A DNA stretch of 64,000 nucleotides from Nonomuraea sediminis (GCF_018531495.1 NZ_JAHDTI010000013.1:62001-126000), one strand, 5' to 3'; numbered from the stretch's first letter, positions 16,804-24,123 are shown. Translations and numbers: made by a program. The notes: generated from the sequence alone by a model not told the origin.

Positions 16804-17148
16804 ATGCCGCGTAGCGCGTCCGCGCAGGTCCGCGCTGACACCCTGCACCGAAACCCGGCCACCGGTGAACCCGTTCGACTGATCCCCGGCTTGTCTCCGC
16901 AGGGTCGCGCTGCGGTCGCCCGTCTGGAGCGAACGCGCTTGTGGCCCAGTGCCGCCGCCGATGCCCTGCAGGCGTGGTCGCTGTTTCTTCGAGGTCCCGC
17001 GCACCGCTTGTTCGATCCGAAGCACGGCTGTGTGGAGACGATGTGTTGTCCCGATCCGCTGGAGCTGCGCGCCGTCCTCGCCATCCTGCCGCCCGAGGAC
17101 GCCCGCAAGTTGCGTCGAAGTGTCGATGAGATCGACGAGCAGTGGTAG
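16804..17148 (+). CDS. Conserved hypothetical protein, 114 residues
   Basis: Reads MPRSASAQVRADTLHRNPAT and includes WPSAAADALQAWSLFLRG, HGCVETMCCPDPLELRAVL and ends VDEIDEQW. Four cysteines/histidines sit in the HGCVETMCC cluster, suggestive of metal binding. I recall similar proteins in many actinomycetes, without a known role. The ATG at 16804 follows GAAAGGG at good spacing; an in-frame GTG-type start upstream would only add poorly conserved residues. Downstream is a 103-base gap. Confidence 0.65.
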   Translation: MPRSASAQVRADTLHRNPATGEPVRLIPGLSPQGRAAVARLERTRLWPSAAADALQAWSLFLRGPAHRLFDPKHGCVETMCCPDPLELRAVLAILPPEDARKLRRSVDEIDEQW

Positions 17149-17251
17149 CAGGGACAGCGCTTGACGATCGTGAACCCCGCGCTACCGGGGCGAATGGAAA
17201 GAACCGCCATACTTCGGCTCCGGGCCCGCGACATCATCGCCTGTGCGAAGG

Positions 17252-17533
17252 TCAGGTGCTCTCATCGAGATAGGCGAAATACACCGTGATGCTTGGCCGC
17301 GAGCCCTCGGTCGTGATCTCGGTGTGCATGATCAGATCGTGCACCTCGACATCGCCCAGGGCCTCAATGCTGTCAGCCACTCTGCGGAGAAGTGACGGTA
17401 CGTCGCCCTGGCCTGACCCTTCGGGATTCGCCTGGGCGAAGTGGCGCATGGTCCAATCGATCTTCTCGGGCAAGTTCTTGGCCTCCTTGATTGCCTGCTG
17501 TGTCGACCATGGACAGCTCTTTCTGATGATCAT
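17252..17533 (-). CDS. Hypothetical protein, up to 93 residues
   Basis: Unrecognised soluble protein. The central part WTMRHFAQANPEGSGQG and the strand-rich C-terminus SITVYFAYLDEST look like real protein sequence. The start may be the ATG at 17531-17533 or the internal ATG at about 17449. It is divergent from the small membrane-protein trio that begins at 17626. Confidence 0.5.
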   Translation of the reverse strand: MIIRKSCPWSTQQAIKEAKNLPEKIDWTMRHFAQANPEGSGQGDVPSLLRRVADSIEALGDVEVHDLIMHTEITTEGSRPSITVYFAYLDEST

Positions 17534-17625
17534 GACACTGCCTCAGTCGCCTACGCATCCCGGTGCCGGAGGTCTCGGGGCTGGGAAACTTGATCACTTC
17601 GTTTGGAGGTGGCTAGGTTCACGCT

Positions 17626-17772
17626 GTGGCTGAGGTGCTTCCCGAGTCAACGGCTCCATCTTCAGGGCCATGGCAGGCGGCCCCGTGGATTGTGGTGGCC
17701 GGGGTCCTCGCGTGCTTGGCCTGGTTGGGCACGGTTCCCGCCTTCGTCATAGGGCTTTGGGGAGGGAGTTGA
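17626..17772 (+). CDS. Small single-helix membrane peptide, 48 residues
   Basis: GTG start, reading VAEVLPESTAPSSGPWQAAP then a hydrophobic helix (WIVVAGVLACLAWLGTVPAFVIGLW) and a TGA at 17770-17772. The stop overlaps a TTG start of the next frame in the four bases TTGA. A GGAGG lies 17 bases upstream of the GTG, farther than ideal. The alternative is that this and the next frame are one membrane protein split by a frameshift near 17770; the repeated ATGA overlap further on favours separate coupled genes. Confidence 0.45.
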   Translation: MAEVLPESTAPSSGPWQAAPWIVVAGVLACLAWLGTVPAFVIGLWGGS

Positions 17773-18029
17773 AAGAGTGCGGCCTTGATCCGTACACGGA
17801 GTACGAATCTCCTGCCTGCGCCCCGGTGAGCCTGTGGGCGGTCATCACTGTGTGTATGTGGTTTGCCTCTCCCGTGATCGGCGTCCTCGCAGGAACCATT
17901 GCCGGACTGGCGCCGCGACAGTTCGTCCGGGTCAGGAAGACAGCTGTGTGGCTGATACCGGCCCTACCTGCTTTCGCCTTCTTCGTAAACGCGGTGACCA
18001 TCGTGATCTACGGAGATGACTACTTATGA
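17769..18029 (+). CDS. Small two-helix membrane protein, 86 residues
   Basis: TTG start directly after a GGGGAGGGAG ribosome-binding tract, overlapping the previous stop. The protein reads KECGLDPYTEYESPACAPVS, then two hydrophobic helices around a basic loop (RQFVRVRKTAVW), ending VIYGDDYL. Its stop overlaps the ATG of the next small gene (ATGA). No family recognised. Confidence 0.5.
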   Translation: MKECGLDPYTEYESPACAPVSLWAVITVCMWFASPVIGVLAGTIAGLAPRQFVRVRKTAVWLIPALPAFAFFVNAVTIVIYGDDYL

Positions 18030-18148
18030 AGGGTGGCGTGATCGAGATCGACGGCCCCTTCTATCGTGTCAGCGAGCCCGGCTTCGAGATGCTGATCCCT
18101 CGCTGGCAAGGGCGGGAACCAGAGACCATTGGAGTTCGCGCCCCTTGA
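18026..18148 (+). CDS. 40-residue protein, truncated relative of the 41.8-kb gene
   Basis: ATG overlapping the previous stop by ATGA, reading MKGGVIEIDGPFYRVSEPGF then EMLIPRWQGREPETIGVRAP and TGA at 18146-18148. It aligns with the first 33 residues of the 120-residue protein encoded at 41786-42148 (ITFDGTFYRITDPEFEMTIP). The similarity stops at EPxT, so this copy is probably a truncated remnant, or a minimal version kept in a coupled operon. Confidence 0.5.
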   Translation: MKGGVIEIDGPFYRVSEPGFEMLIPRWQGREPETIGVRAP

Positions 18149-18165
18149 CGCGCCCTGTTGGCATT

Positions 18166-18873
18166 TCAACGAGGCGGATGCAGGGCGGGTTCGATGGCGG
18201 CGAGCAGTTCGAGATTGGGCTCGTGTGGCTGCCTGGCGAAAGCTGCCTCCACAGCTGCGGCGGCGGGTCCGCCTGTGAGCCAGGTATGGACCTGCTGGTA
18301 GGCAGGGCTTTGGCGGTTCCAGAAGGCGTTGGTCATGCGGTTGCCCGACATGCCGGTCAGGACGAAGTCGTGCAGGTGCTGGATTGCCGGATCGGTGTCG
18401 AGATTGCTCCACGTGCTGAGGCAGGTTGCCAGATCCATGCCTGTGGCGGCCAGGGCGCACAGCACTGTGTCGATCGGCGGGCGGGCCGGGTAGTTGCGTA
18501 GGGTCTCGTGCCACCATTCGCGCAGGAACCCGGCTATGGCATCGCGCTCGTCAATCGGCCAGGTCTGCCAGTCGCCGGAGGCGAGCTTGCCGAAAACGAT
18601 CTCGGGATCCGGATAGGTGAAGGCGTCTTCTGCCGCGCATTCGAGCAGGCGCGGCAGAAAGTAGCGGAACTCGGTGACACCACCCCACGTGGTCAGTGCC
18701 TTGGCGGCGTAGCGGGCCAGCGACTCAGCTTCCACGGACCTGACCGGCCCCGCCAGGATGCACAGCTCCTCGCCTGGATCGACGCAGTGCGGACAGCCGA
18801 TCACGCGCTCAGGCCGGGCGACGTGTCCGAATGCCTCGTACAGTCGCCGCTTGGCCGCATCCCACCCCGACAT
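18166..18873 (-). CDS. Conserved hypothetical protein, 235 residues
   Basis: Starts at ATG 18871-18873 (MSGWDAAKRRLYEAFGHVAR). A CPHC pair (IGCPHCVDPGEELCIL) may bind zinc. The rest is helical with LRYFLPRLLE-like and WWHETLRNYPARPP stretches. I do not recognise a family name, but the length, Trp content and regular helices support a genuine soluble protein. A further 24 in-frame codons upstream are possible. It ends 17 bases from the convergent 40-residue gene. Confidence 0.65.
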   Translation of the reverse strand: MSGWDAAKRRLYEAFGHVARPERVIGCPHCVDPGEELCILAGPVRSVEAESLARYAAKALTTWGGVTEFRYFLPRLLECAAEDAFTYPDPEIVFGKLASGDWQTWPIDERDAIAGFLREWWHETLRNYPARPPIDTVLCALAATGMDLATCLSTWSNLDTDPAIQHLHDFVLTGMSGNRMTNAFWNRQSPAYQQVHTWLTGGPAAAAVEAAFARQPHEPNLELLAAIEPALHPPR

Positions 18874-18993
18874 CGATCCATTATCGGGCGCGGCACCCTC
18901 GCGGCATGATCCAAGCAAGCCCAATGCGGGACTGACGGTGCTCAAACGCTGAGGTGAATCAGCCGTCGGTTCAAGTGTCCCGTGATCAACCGT

Positions 18994-19437
18994 TCAGGAA
19001 TCGGCGGCAGCCTGTAGAAGGTCGGTAGCCGGGGTGCAGCAGGTCGAGTCGGGTTCCTTGGTGAGGGTGTCGGCGTCGGACTTGACCACGTAGACCTCCC
19101 ACGGTTCGGCTCCGGGGCCGTGTACCCAGACCTTGTCCTGGACGGCGTAGCAGCAGGTGGTGTTCTCCTCCACCTCGGTTTCCAGGCCCTGGCCCGCGAG
19201 GCGGGTGGTGGCCGCGGTGACCTCGTCGGTGGAGGCGACCTCGACGCCGAGGTGGTCCAGGCGGGTGTCGGCGCCTTCCTCGCCTTCGATGAGTACAAGC
19301 TTGAGCGGCGGCTCGGCGATGGCGAAGTTGGCGTATCCCGGGCGGAGCTTGGCCGGCTGGGTGCCGAAGAGCTTGGTGTAGAAGTCGATGGAGGCTTGCA
19401 GGTCGGCCACGCGAAGAGCGAGTTGGACGCGAGACAT
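18994..19437 (-). CDS. CadI/ArsI-type glyoxalase-fold metal-resistance enzyme
   Basis: 147 residues, vicinal-oxygen-chelate fold. MSRVQLALRVADLQASIDFY and RLDHLGVEVAS give the metal-binding histidine strand, and GPGAEPWEVYVVKSD ends the core. The vicinal cysteine pair in TTCCYAVQDK is the signature used by ArsI C-As lyases to bind trivalent methylarsenicals; CadI homologues share it. A second CC (DSTCCTPATD) is near the C-terminus. ArsI breaks the carbon-arsenic bond of organoarsenicals, so it works against ArsM at 21.5 kb. Divergent from arsR1. Confidence 0.85.
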   Translation of the reverse strand: MSRVQLALRVADLQASIDFYTKLFGTQPAKLRPGYANFAIAEPPLKLVLIEGEEGADTRLDHLGVEVASTDEVTAATTRLAGQGLETEVEENTTCCYAVQDKVWVHGPGAEPWEVYVVKSDADTLTKEPDSTCCTPATDLLQAAADS

Positions 19438-19456
19438 GGCGAGTCCTTGCTTCGAT

Positions 19457-19516
19457 GGATATCTAAACAGTGTCGAGTTTGCGCTCTTGCTTAGAGGTCT
19501 GTCAAATTAGAGATAT
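19457..19516. promoter_or_regulatory. Candidate ArsR control region between cadI/arsI and arsR1
   Basis: The 77-base divergent gap holds ATATCTAA (from about 19457) and TTAGAGATAT (19507-19516), an imperfect inverted pair separated by about 40 bases. A/T-rich half-sites like these are typical ArsR operators, and this is the most A/T-rich stretch in the neighbourhood. Both promoters should lie here, so one ArsR could control both directions. Confidence 0.4.
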
Positions 19517-19558
19517 GTCGAAACGCTGCCGATCCTCGCCTCCGACTGCTGCACGCCG

Positions 19559-19894
19559 TTGGTCGCTGAGCCGATCGTCCAGGCGGAGGCGGGGGAGCTG
19601 GCGCGGGTGTTCAAGGCGCTGGGCGACCCGATCCGGTTGCGGCTGCTGTCGCTGATCGGCGCGCACGAAGGTGGCCGGCGGGTCGGCGAAGGGGTGTGCG
19701 TATGCGAGCTGACCGGCGCCTTCGACGTGACCGCGCCCACGATCTCGCACCACCTGAAGGTCCTGCGCGAGGCCGGCCTGGTCGACTCCGAGCGGCGCGG
19801 GACCTGGGTCTACTACTGGATCCTCCCGGCCACGCTCAAGCGGCTCACGGATGTCCTCGCGCTGCCCGAGCCGCAGGTCACGGACGCGCGATGA
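19559..19894 (+). CDS. arsR: ArsR-family arsenite-responsive repressor 1
   Basis: Winged-helix repressor; the HTH reads VTAPTISHHLKVLREAGLV after VCVCELTGAFD. A TTG at 19559 is the first ordinary start in frame and gives 111 residues. The frame is open further upstream to LPILASDCCTPLVAEP, which includes the vicinal Cys pair that binds arsenite in Corynebacterium ArsR1 (with the later Cys in VCVCE). The obvious ATG at 19515 is in another frame, 11 bases before the CTG at 19526. Either initiation uses CTG 19526, or one base has been lost. It is coupled to the aquaporin gene by ATGA. Confidence 0.85.
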   Translation: MVAEPIVQAEAGELARVFKALGDPIRLRLLSLIGAHEGGRRVGEGVCVCELTGAFDVTAPTISHHLKVLREAGLVDSERRGTWVYYWILPATLKRLTDVLALPEPQVTDAR

Positions 19895-20616
19895 ATCTCG
19901 TACGGCGGGCGCTGGCGGAATTCGTCGGCACGGGGGCGCTGGTGGCCGTGGTGGTCGGCTCCGGCATCATGGCGGCCGGTCTGTCGCGGGATGTCGGAGT
20001 GCAGTTGCTGGCCAACAGCCTGGCCACGGCTGCCGGGCTGGCCGTACTGATCCTGGTGCTCGGGCCTGTGTCCGGCGCCCACTTCAACCCGGTCGTCACC
20101 CTGGCGGCCTGGATGCTGGGTCGCGGGTCCGGCATCTCCGGCCGGGACCTGCTGGTCTACCTGCCCGCCCAGTTCTCCGGCGGCATCGCCGGAGCGATGC
20201 TGGCCAACCTCATGTTCGCGCTGCCTGCCGTACAGGAGTCCGCACATGACCGGTCGGGGATCAATCTGCTGCTCGGGGAGGTCGTGGCCACCGCCGGCCT
20301 CATCGTGGTCATCTTCGCCTTGACCCGCCAGGGCCGCGCGGCCCTGGCGCCAGTGGCGGTGGGCGGCTACATCGGTGCCGCTTACTGGTTCACCAGCAGT
20401 ACGAGCTTCGCCAATCCGGCCGTCACCGTGGCGCGGGCCTTCACCGACACATTCGCCGGCATCTCGCCCGCCTCGGTGCCGGGCTTCATCGCCGCTCAAC
20501 TGGTTGGGGCCTTCCTCGGCGCCCTGCTCCTGATCTCGCTCTACGGGCGCACGACCGATGGGGTGCCGGCTCATGATCCTGTACGGCAGGCAGCAGCCGC
20601 CGACCGGCCTCGATAG
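19891..20616 (+). CDS. MIP/aquaporin-family channel (AqpS-like)
   Basis: 241 residues with six hydrophobic helices and the two half-helix loops: HFNPVVT (an NPV variant) and FANPAVT. It starts with MNLVRRALAEFVGTGALVAV, overlapping the arsR1 stop. In Sinorhizobium an aquaglyceroporin of this kind in an ars operon lets arsenite, formed by ArsC inside the cell, leave down its gradient. The order arsR-aqp-arsC here suggests the same job. No Acr3 or ArsB pump is present in the window. Confidence 0.88.
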   Translation: MNLVRRALAEFVGTGALVAVVVGSGIMAAGLSRDVGVQLLANSLATAAGLAVLILVLGPVSGAHFNPVVTLAAWMLGRGSGISGRDLLVYLPAQFSGGIAGAMLANLMFALPAVQESAHDRSGINLLLGEVVATAGLIVVIFALTRQGRAALAPVAVGGYIGAAYWFTSSTSFANPAVTVARAFTDTFAGISPASVPGFIAAQLVGAFLGALLLISLYGRTTDGVPAHDPVRQAAAADRPR

Positions 20617-20627
20617 GGGGATTCCAG

Positions 20628-21017
20628 GTGCCTTCCGTGCTGTTCGTCTGTGTCCACAACGCCGGACGTTCCCAGATGGCCGCCGCGTTCCTGACCCACC
20701 TCGCGGGTGGGCGCATCGCCGTGCGCTCGGCGGGGTCCGCGCCGGCCGACGCCGTGAATCCTGCGGTGGTCGAGGCGATGCGTGAGGTGGGCATCGACAT
20801 TTCCGCCGAGATCCCCAAGGTCCTCACCACGGACGCCGTGCAGACCAGCGACGTCGTCATCACGATGGGCTGCGGCGATGCCTGCCCGATCTTCCCGGGT
20901 AAGCGGTATGAGGATTGGGTGCTTGACGACCCTGCCGGACAAGGCGTGCAGGCCGTACGTCCCATCCGGGATGCGATCGAGGCCCGCGTCCGCGACCTGA
21001 TCGCCGACCTCATGTGA
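20628..21017 (+). CDS. arsC: Arsenate reductase, low-molecular-weight phosphatase type
   Basis: 129 residues from a GTG. The P-loop VCVHNAGRSQMA has the catalytic Cys followed by a variant C-x5-R loop, and the conserved region MGCGDACPIFPGKRYEDW follows, then LDDPAGQGV. This is the actinobacterial type that uses mycothiol and mycoredoxin in characterised cases. It reduces arsenate to arsenite, which the adjacent aquaporin could release. It starts 11 bases after the aquaporin stop, so it is in the same operon. Confidence 0.9.
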   Translation: MPSVLFVCVHNAGRSQMAAAFLTHLAGGRIAVRSAGSAPADAVNPAVVEAMREVGIDISAEIPKVLTTDAVQTSDVVITMGCGDACPIFPGKRYEDWVLDDPAGQGVQAVRPIRDAIEARVRDLIADLM

Positions 21018-21106
21018 CCAGCCGCAGCGTGTACCGCCGCACGAAGGCGCGACGTGGTGATGATCGAAAGTCGGAGCCCCCTGATCACGTGACTTCCCTC
21101 GCGTCG

Positions 21107-21137
21107 ATTCATCGTCTATCGTCGATTAACGATGAAT
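21107..21137. promoter_or_regulatory. Operator palindrome covering the arsR2 start codon
   Basis: ATTCATCGT (21107-21115) and ACGATGAAT (21129-21137) are perfect 9-base inverted arms with a 13-base spacer. The right arm contains the ATG start of arsR2 (21132-21134). ArsR/SmtB proteins bind such interrupted palindromes, so self-repression of arsR2-arsM is likely. There is no room for a normal Shine-Dalgarno before this ATG, so the mRNA may be leaderless. Confidence 0.6.
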
Positions 21138-21488
21138 GTTGAGAAGGGGCCGCTCGAACGGCCGGCCGCCGTCGAATACGCCTCGTGGTTCAAAGCGCTG
21201 GCCGATGCGACCCGAGTCCAGATCGTCTCGCTCCTGGCCCGTCGCGGCGTTCCGATGAGCGTGGGCGAGATCGTCGAGGCGGTCGACGTCGGCCAATCAA
21301 CCGTCTCGGCCCATCTCAAGATCCTGTCCGAGGTGGGGTTCGTGCTCGTCGAGCGTCAGGGCACGTCCGCCTTGTACCGGATCAACGACGCCTGCGTGGA
21401 GTGCTTCCCCAGCGCTGCCGACCTGGTCATGGGTCGCCCAGCACCCGCCCCGCCTGCCTGCACGCCGACGCGAGGAGAACGTCGATGA
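21132..21488 (+). CDS. arsR: ArsR-family repressor 2
   Basis: 118 residues. FKALADATRVQIVSLLARRG and VGQSTVSAHLKILSEVGFV form the winged helix-turn-helix, and the C-terminal VECFPSAADLVMG resembles the end of ArsR proteins adjacent to ArsM. Cysteines lie only after residue 90 (ACVEC), a different layout from arsR1, so it may respond to a different arsenical. Its stop overlaps the arsM ATG. Confidence 0.88.
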   Translation: MNVEKGPLERPAAVEYASWFKALADATRVQIVSLLARRGVPMSVGEIVEAVDVGQSTVSAHLKILSEVGFVLVERQGTSALYRINDACVECFPSAADLVMGRPAPAPPACTPTRGERR

Positions 21489-22225
21489 CCGAGCCCACGA
21501 TCCGGCGCTACTCCGGGCTGGCCCGCCTCGCCCTGGCCGGGGGAACTCCGCTGGACTGCGAGGCCGATGGCTGCTTCGGCGCTGCCGCCTACACCGAAAA
21601 CGACGTCCCCGAGGGCGCGTTGCGCGCCAGCCTGGGCTGCGGCAACCCCTTGGCCGTCGCCGACCTGCGCCAAGGCGAAACCGTGCTCGACCTCGGTTCC
21701 GGCGGCGGTCTGGACGTCCTGCTCTCGGCGCGCCGCGTGGGGCCTTCGGGCCACGCCTACGGCCTGGACGCCAGCCCCGACATGCTCGCCCTGGCCCGCG
21801 CCAACGCCGAGCAGGCGGGCGTGACCAACGTCGACTTCCTACAAGGCCGCATCGAAGACATCCCGCTCCCTTCGGACGCCGTGGACGTCGTGATCTCCAA
21901 CTGCGTGATCAACCTTTCCCTCGACAAGCCCGCCGCCCTGGCGGAGGCATTCCGCGTACTGAAGCCAGGCGGCCGGTTCGGCATCAGCGACGTCATCGCC
22001 GATGACGGGATCGAGCCTGAGGCTCGCGCGGCCGCCGAACTGCGGGTCGGCTGCGCCAACGGGACCCTTACGGCCGGCGAGTACAGGCAGTCGCTGACCG
22101 GCATCGGATTCGTGGACGTCCAGATCACTCCGACCGCTGACGCGGGCAGTGGCCTGCACTCCGCCATCATCGAGGCTGCCAAGCCGGGAAGCCGCCGTAC
22201 GGTCACCAGCAGGACACTCAGCTAG
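21485..22225 (+). CDS. arsM: Arsenite methyltransferase
   Basis: 246 residues, SAM-dependent. The Rossmann motif VLDLGSGGGLDVLL is clear. Family cysteines are seen in LDCEADGCFGAAAY, LGCGNPLA, SNCVINLS and VGCANGTL, matching the positions that bind arsenite in ArsM. It methylates arsenite to methylated arsenicals. Coupled to arsR2 by ATGA. With the CadI/ArsI-type enzyme, the cluster encodes both methylation and carbon-arsenic cleavage. Confidence 0.92.
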   Translation: MTEPTIRRYSGLARLALAGGTPLDCEADGCFGAAAYTENDVPEGALRASLGCGNPLAVADLRQGETVLDLGSGGGLDVLLSARRVGPSGHAYGLDASPDMLALARANAEQAGVTNVDFLQGRIEDIPLPSDAVDVVISNCVINLSLDKPAALAEAFRVLKPGGRFGISDVIADDGIEPEARAAAELRVGCANGTLTAGEYRQSLTGIGFVDVQITPTADAGSGLHSAIIEAAKPGSRRTVTSRTLS

Positions 22226-22574
22226 AGCTCAAGGTTCCCTGGTGGAAGTAGAGGCGCCAACCCCTGTCAGTGCGCCGCCACACCGAGCTCCGGCGCGCCC
22301 GCCGCCCACCGTCGTCGCTGACATAGGTCAGGTGGACCACGCCAGGAGCAAGCAGCACGCCCACCATGTCGCTCGCCTTGATCGGCTCGTCGGAGGCTCG
22401 GGAACGCTCGACGAGACTGGCGATGATCTCCGATCGGCTCCAGAGGCGCCCGGACGCGCCGATCTCCCTGAACTCCGGATCCAACAATTCATCCATGAGG
22501 TCCGCCGACGACCTCACCTCCGGATCGAGAAGCCGAAGCTCCCCAGCCACGGCAACTTCCACCTCGTCACCCAT
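22218..22574 (-). CDS. DUF4440 / SnoaL-like small protein
   Basis: 118 residues from ATG 22572-22574 (MGDEVEVAVAGELRLLDPEV). The pattern LMDELLDPEFREIGASGRLW, then LTYVSDDG and WRLYFHQGT, is the DUF4440 branch of the NTF2-like fold. Usually of unknown function. Convergent with arsM, the two ends overlapping by eight bases. It is not obviously part of the arsenic cluster. Confidence 0.8.
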   Translation of the reverse strand: MGDEVEVAVAGELRLLDPEVRSSADLMDELLDPEFREIGASGRLWSRSEIIASLVERSRASDEPIKASDMVGVLLAPGVVHLTYVSDDGGRRARRSSVWRRTDRGWRLYFHQGTLSSS

Positions 22575-22695
22575 ACCCAGGACCTTAGACGCCGCGAAGC
22601 AAGCGAGCCGCAGCACCGAAGTCCTGCTCCGCGTCCACGCCAAGCACACCGATGGACAGAGCCCCAGGCCGCTGGGCGGCCCAGGGCGCGGGGTG

Positions 22696-23124
22696 TCAGG
22701 TGAGTTGGACGATGGCGCGGGCCTTGGAGAGGACGCGGGCGTCGGCTGACTTTGCGGTCAGACCGATGACGACGCGTTTGTCCTCGAGTTTTTCCTCGAT
22801 CAGCCCGGTGACCGTGATGGTGGCGCCCTGGTCGTCGTCCGGGACCACCACCATGGAGGAGAAGCGGACTCCGTAGTCCACGACGGCACCGGGGTCGCCT
22901 GCCCAGTCGGTGACGAAGCGGCCCGCCTGGGCCATCGTGTACATGCCGTGCGCGATGACGTCCGGCAGCCCGACCATCCTGGCGAAGCGCTCGTTCCAGT
23001 GGATCTGGTTGAAGTCGCCGGACGCCCCGGCGTACATCACCAGGTTGAGCCGCCGCACGCCGTACTCGACGGCCGGGATCTCCTGCCCGACGGTCACCTC
23101 GTCGTACTTCACCGTCGCCGCCAT
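22696..23124 (-). CDS. hadB: (3R)-hydroxyacyl-ACP dehydratase subunit HadB-like
   Basis: 142 residues, MaoC/hot-dog fold. The hydratase-2 motif YAGASGDFNQIHW with catalytic Asp and His is intact, followed by IAHGMYTMAQAGRF. Its ATG overlaps the hadA stop (TGATG), as expected for subunits of a heterodimer in which HadB is catalytic and HadA stabilises the acyl chain. The order rpmG-hadA-hadB is conserved in many actinobacteria. In organisms without mycolates the substrate is uncertain. Confidence 0.9.
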   Translation of the reverse strand: MAATVKYDEVTVGQEIPAVEYGVRRLNLVMYAGASGDFNQIHWNERFARMVGLPDVIAHGMYTMAQAGRFVTDWAGDPGAVVDYGVRFSSMVVVPDDDQGATITVTGLIEEKLEDKRVVIGLTAKSADARVLSKARAIVQLT

Positions 23125-23573
23125 CAGGCCGCCCCTCCACGCTCGACGATCGTGTTGTACGTGGTGCACACCGGCTCGCCGGCGGCCGTGGTGATCTCGC
23201 TGCGGACCGTCAGCAGCTCGTTGCGGCCGGCGCTGCGGATGTCGGTGATGGTCGCGGTGGTGATCAGCTCGTCGCCGGCGTAGATCGGGCGGGTGTACTC
23301 GAAGCGCTGCTCGCCGTGGACGACCATGGCGATGTTGAGCCCGAGCTCCGGGTCGGTCAGCGCCTCGCCGCCGCTCTGCAGGCTGAACACGATCGGGAAG
23401 GTCGGTGGTGCGATCACGTCGGGATGCCCGGCCGCCTGGGCGGCCTCCTTGTCGCGGTAGATCGGATTGCCGTCGCCGATCGCGGTCGCGAACTCCCTGA
23501 TCTTCACCCGGCTGACCTCGTAGGGGGCCGAGGACGGGTAGGTCCTGCCCACGAAATCACGGTTCAAGGCCAT
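23124..23573 (-). CDS. hadA: Hydroxyacyl-ACP dehydratase subunit HadA-like
   Basis: 149 residues from ATG 23571-23573 after a GGGGCA ribosome site. MALNRDFVGRTYPSSAPYEV and IREFATAIGDGNPIY match the N-terminal MaoC-like half of the family, and PPTFPIVFSLQ matches the second region. The complete catalytic Asp-His pair is not seen, in keeping with a non-catalytic subunit. The frame is open for 63 more codons upstream, but these are not conserved. Confidence 0.88.
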   Translation of the reverse strand: MALNRDFVGRTYPSSAPYEVSRVKIREFATAIGDGNPIYRDKEAAQAAGHPDVIAPPTFPIVFSLQSGGEALTDPELGLNIAMVVHGEQRFEYTRPIYAGDELITTATITDIRSAGRNELLTVRSEITTAAGEPVCTTYNTIVERGGAA

Positions 23574-23958
23574 CAGTGCCCCTTCACGCGTCCCAGTCGT
23601 CTGAGCCGACGTTAACAGAACAAGGTTCGGCTGTCCCCTGTCGATCAGCCGCTGGACTCGGGACAGTACCCGGATGGGGCGGGCTCCGAAGGCCGATGGG
23701 GATTGCTTGACGAACGCCGACCAGCCCGACAGGCACCCAAGCGGGTTACGGCGAAGAGCCACGGCCGGGACCGCGGTGCCCGGGTCACGGAGCGCCGTTG
23801 CGGCGGGTGACTGTCACCGACTCGCCGGAAGCGCCGCTCGCGGGCCCTCGGCCCAGTACGGCGGGCGGCGGGTGGCGGCGGCTTGCCGTACCGGAAGGCC
23901 CAGAAAGCACGACAAACCGGCGCCCTGAGCAGGACGCCGGTTGTGGCTCTGTTGGCCC
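23574..23958. other. Gap between rpmG and hadA; leader and terminator only
   Basis: 385 bases with no supported gene. It contains the hairpin that ends rpmG (23915-23942) and, nearer hadA, the hadA leader. ACGTTAACAGAACA at about 23610 is the most A/T-rich part and might hold a -10, but no clear promoter pair is visible. Confidence 0.5.
23915..23942 (-). terminator. Hairpin terminator after rpmG
   Basis: AACCGGCG (23915-23922) is complementary to CGCCGGTT (23935-23942), and the inner CCT/AGG can also pair. It lies 17 bases past the rpmG stop in the direction of transcription. Confidence 0.65.
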
Positions 23959-24123
23959 CTAGCGGGTTTCGCGGTGCGCGCGGTGCGTGCGGCAGTTGGG
24001 GCAGTACTTGTTCAGCTCAAGCCGATCCGGGTCGTTGCGCCGGTTCTTCCGCGTGATGTAGTTGCGGTGCTTGCACTCCTGGCAGGCCAGCGTGATCTTC
24101 GGCCTAACGTCGGTGGCAGCCAC
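23959..24123 (-). CDS. rpmG: 50S ribosomal protein L33
   Basis: 54 residues from a GTG at 24121-24123: MAATDVRPKITLACQECKHR and later RLELNKYCPNCRTHRAHRE. The two Cys pairs (CQEC, CPNC) make this the zinc-binding form of L33. It is too short for many gene callers. Upstream on the same strand are tRNA-Met and tRNA-Thr, a conserved actinobacterial arrangement. Confidence 0.95.
   Translation of the reverse strand: MAATDVRPKITLACQECKHRNYITRKNRRNDPDRLELNKYCPNCRTHRAHRETR

Noticed and set aside
16656..17237. N-terminal extension of the small membrane protein to 317 residues
   Set aside because: The added part is antisense to the conserved 114-residue protein at 16804 and is Arg/Ser/Cys-rich.
22696..23573. 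Mycolic acid synthesis locus
   Set aside because: HadA/HadB-like genes occur beside rpmG in many actinobacteria without mycolates; no other mycolate genes are present.
23674..23928. 84-codon plus-strand frame between hadA and rpmG
   Set aside because: Arg/Ala-rich, overlaps the rpmG terminator and has no ribosome site or recognisable motif.
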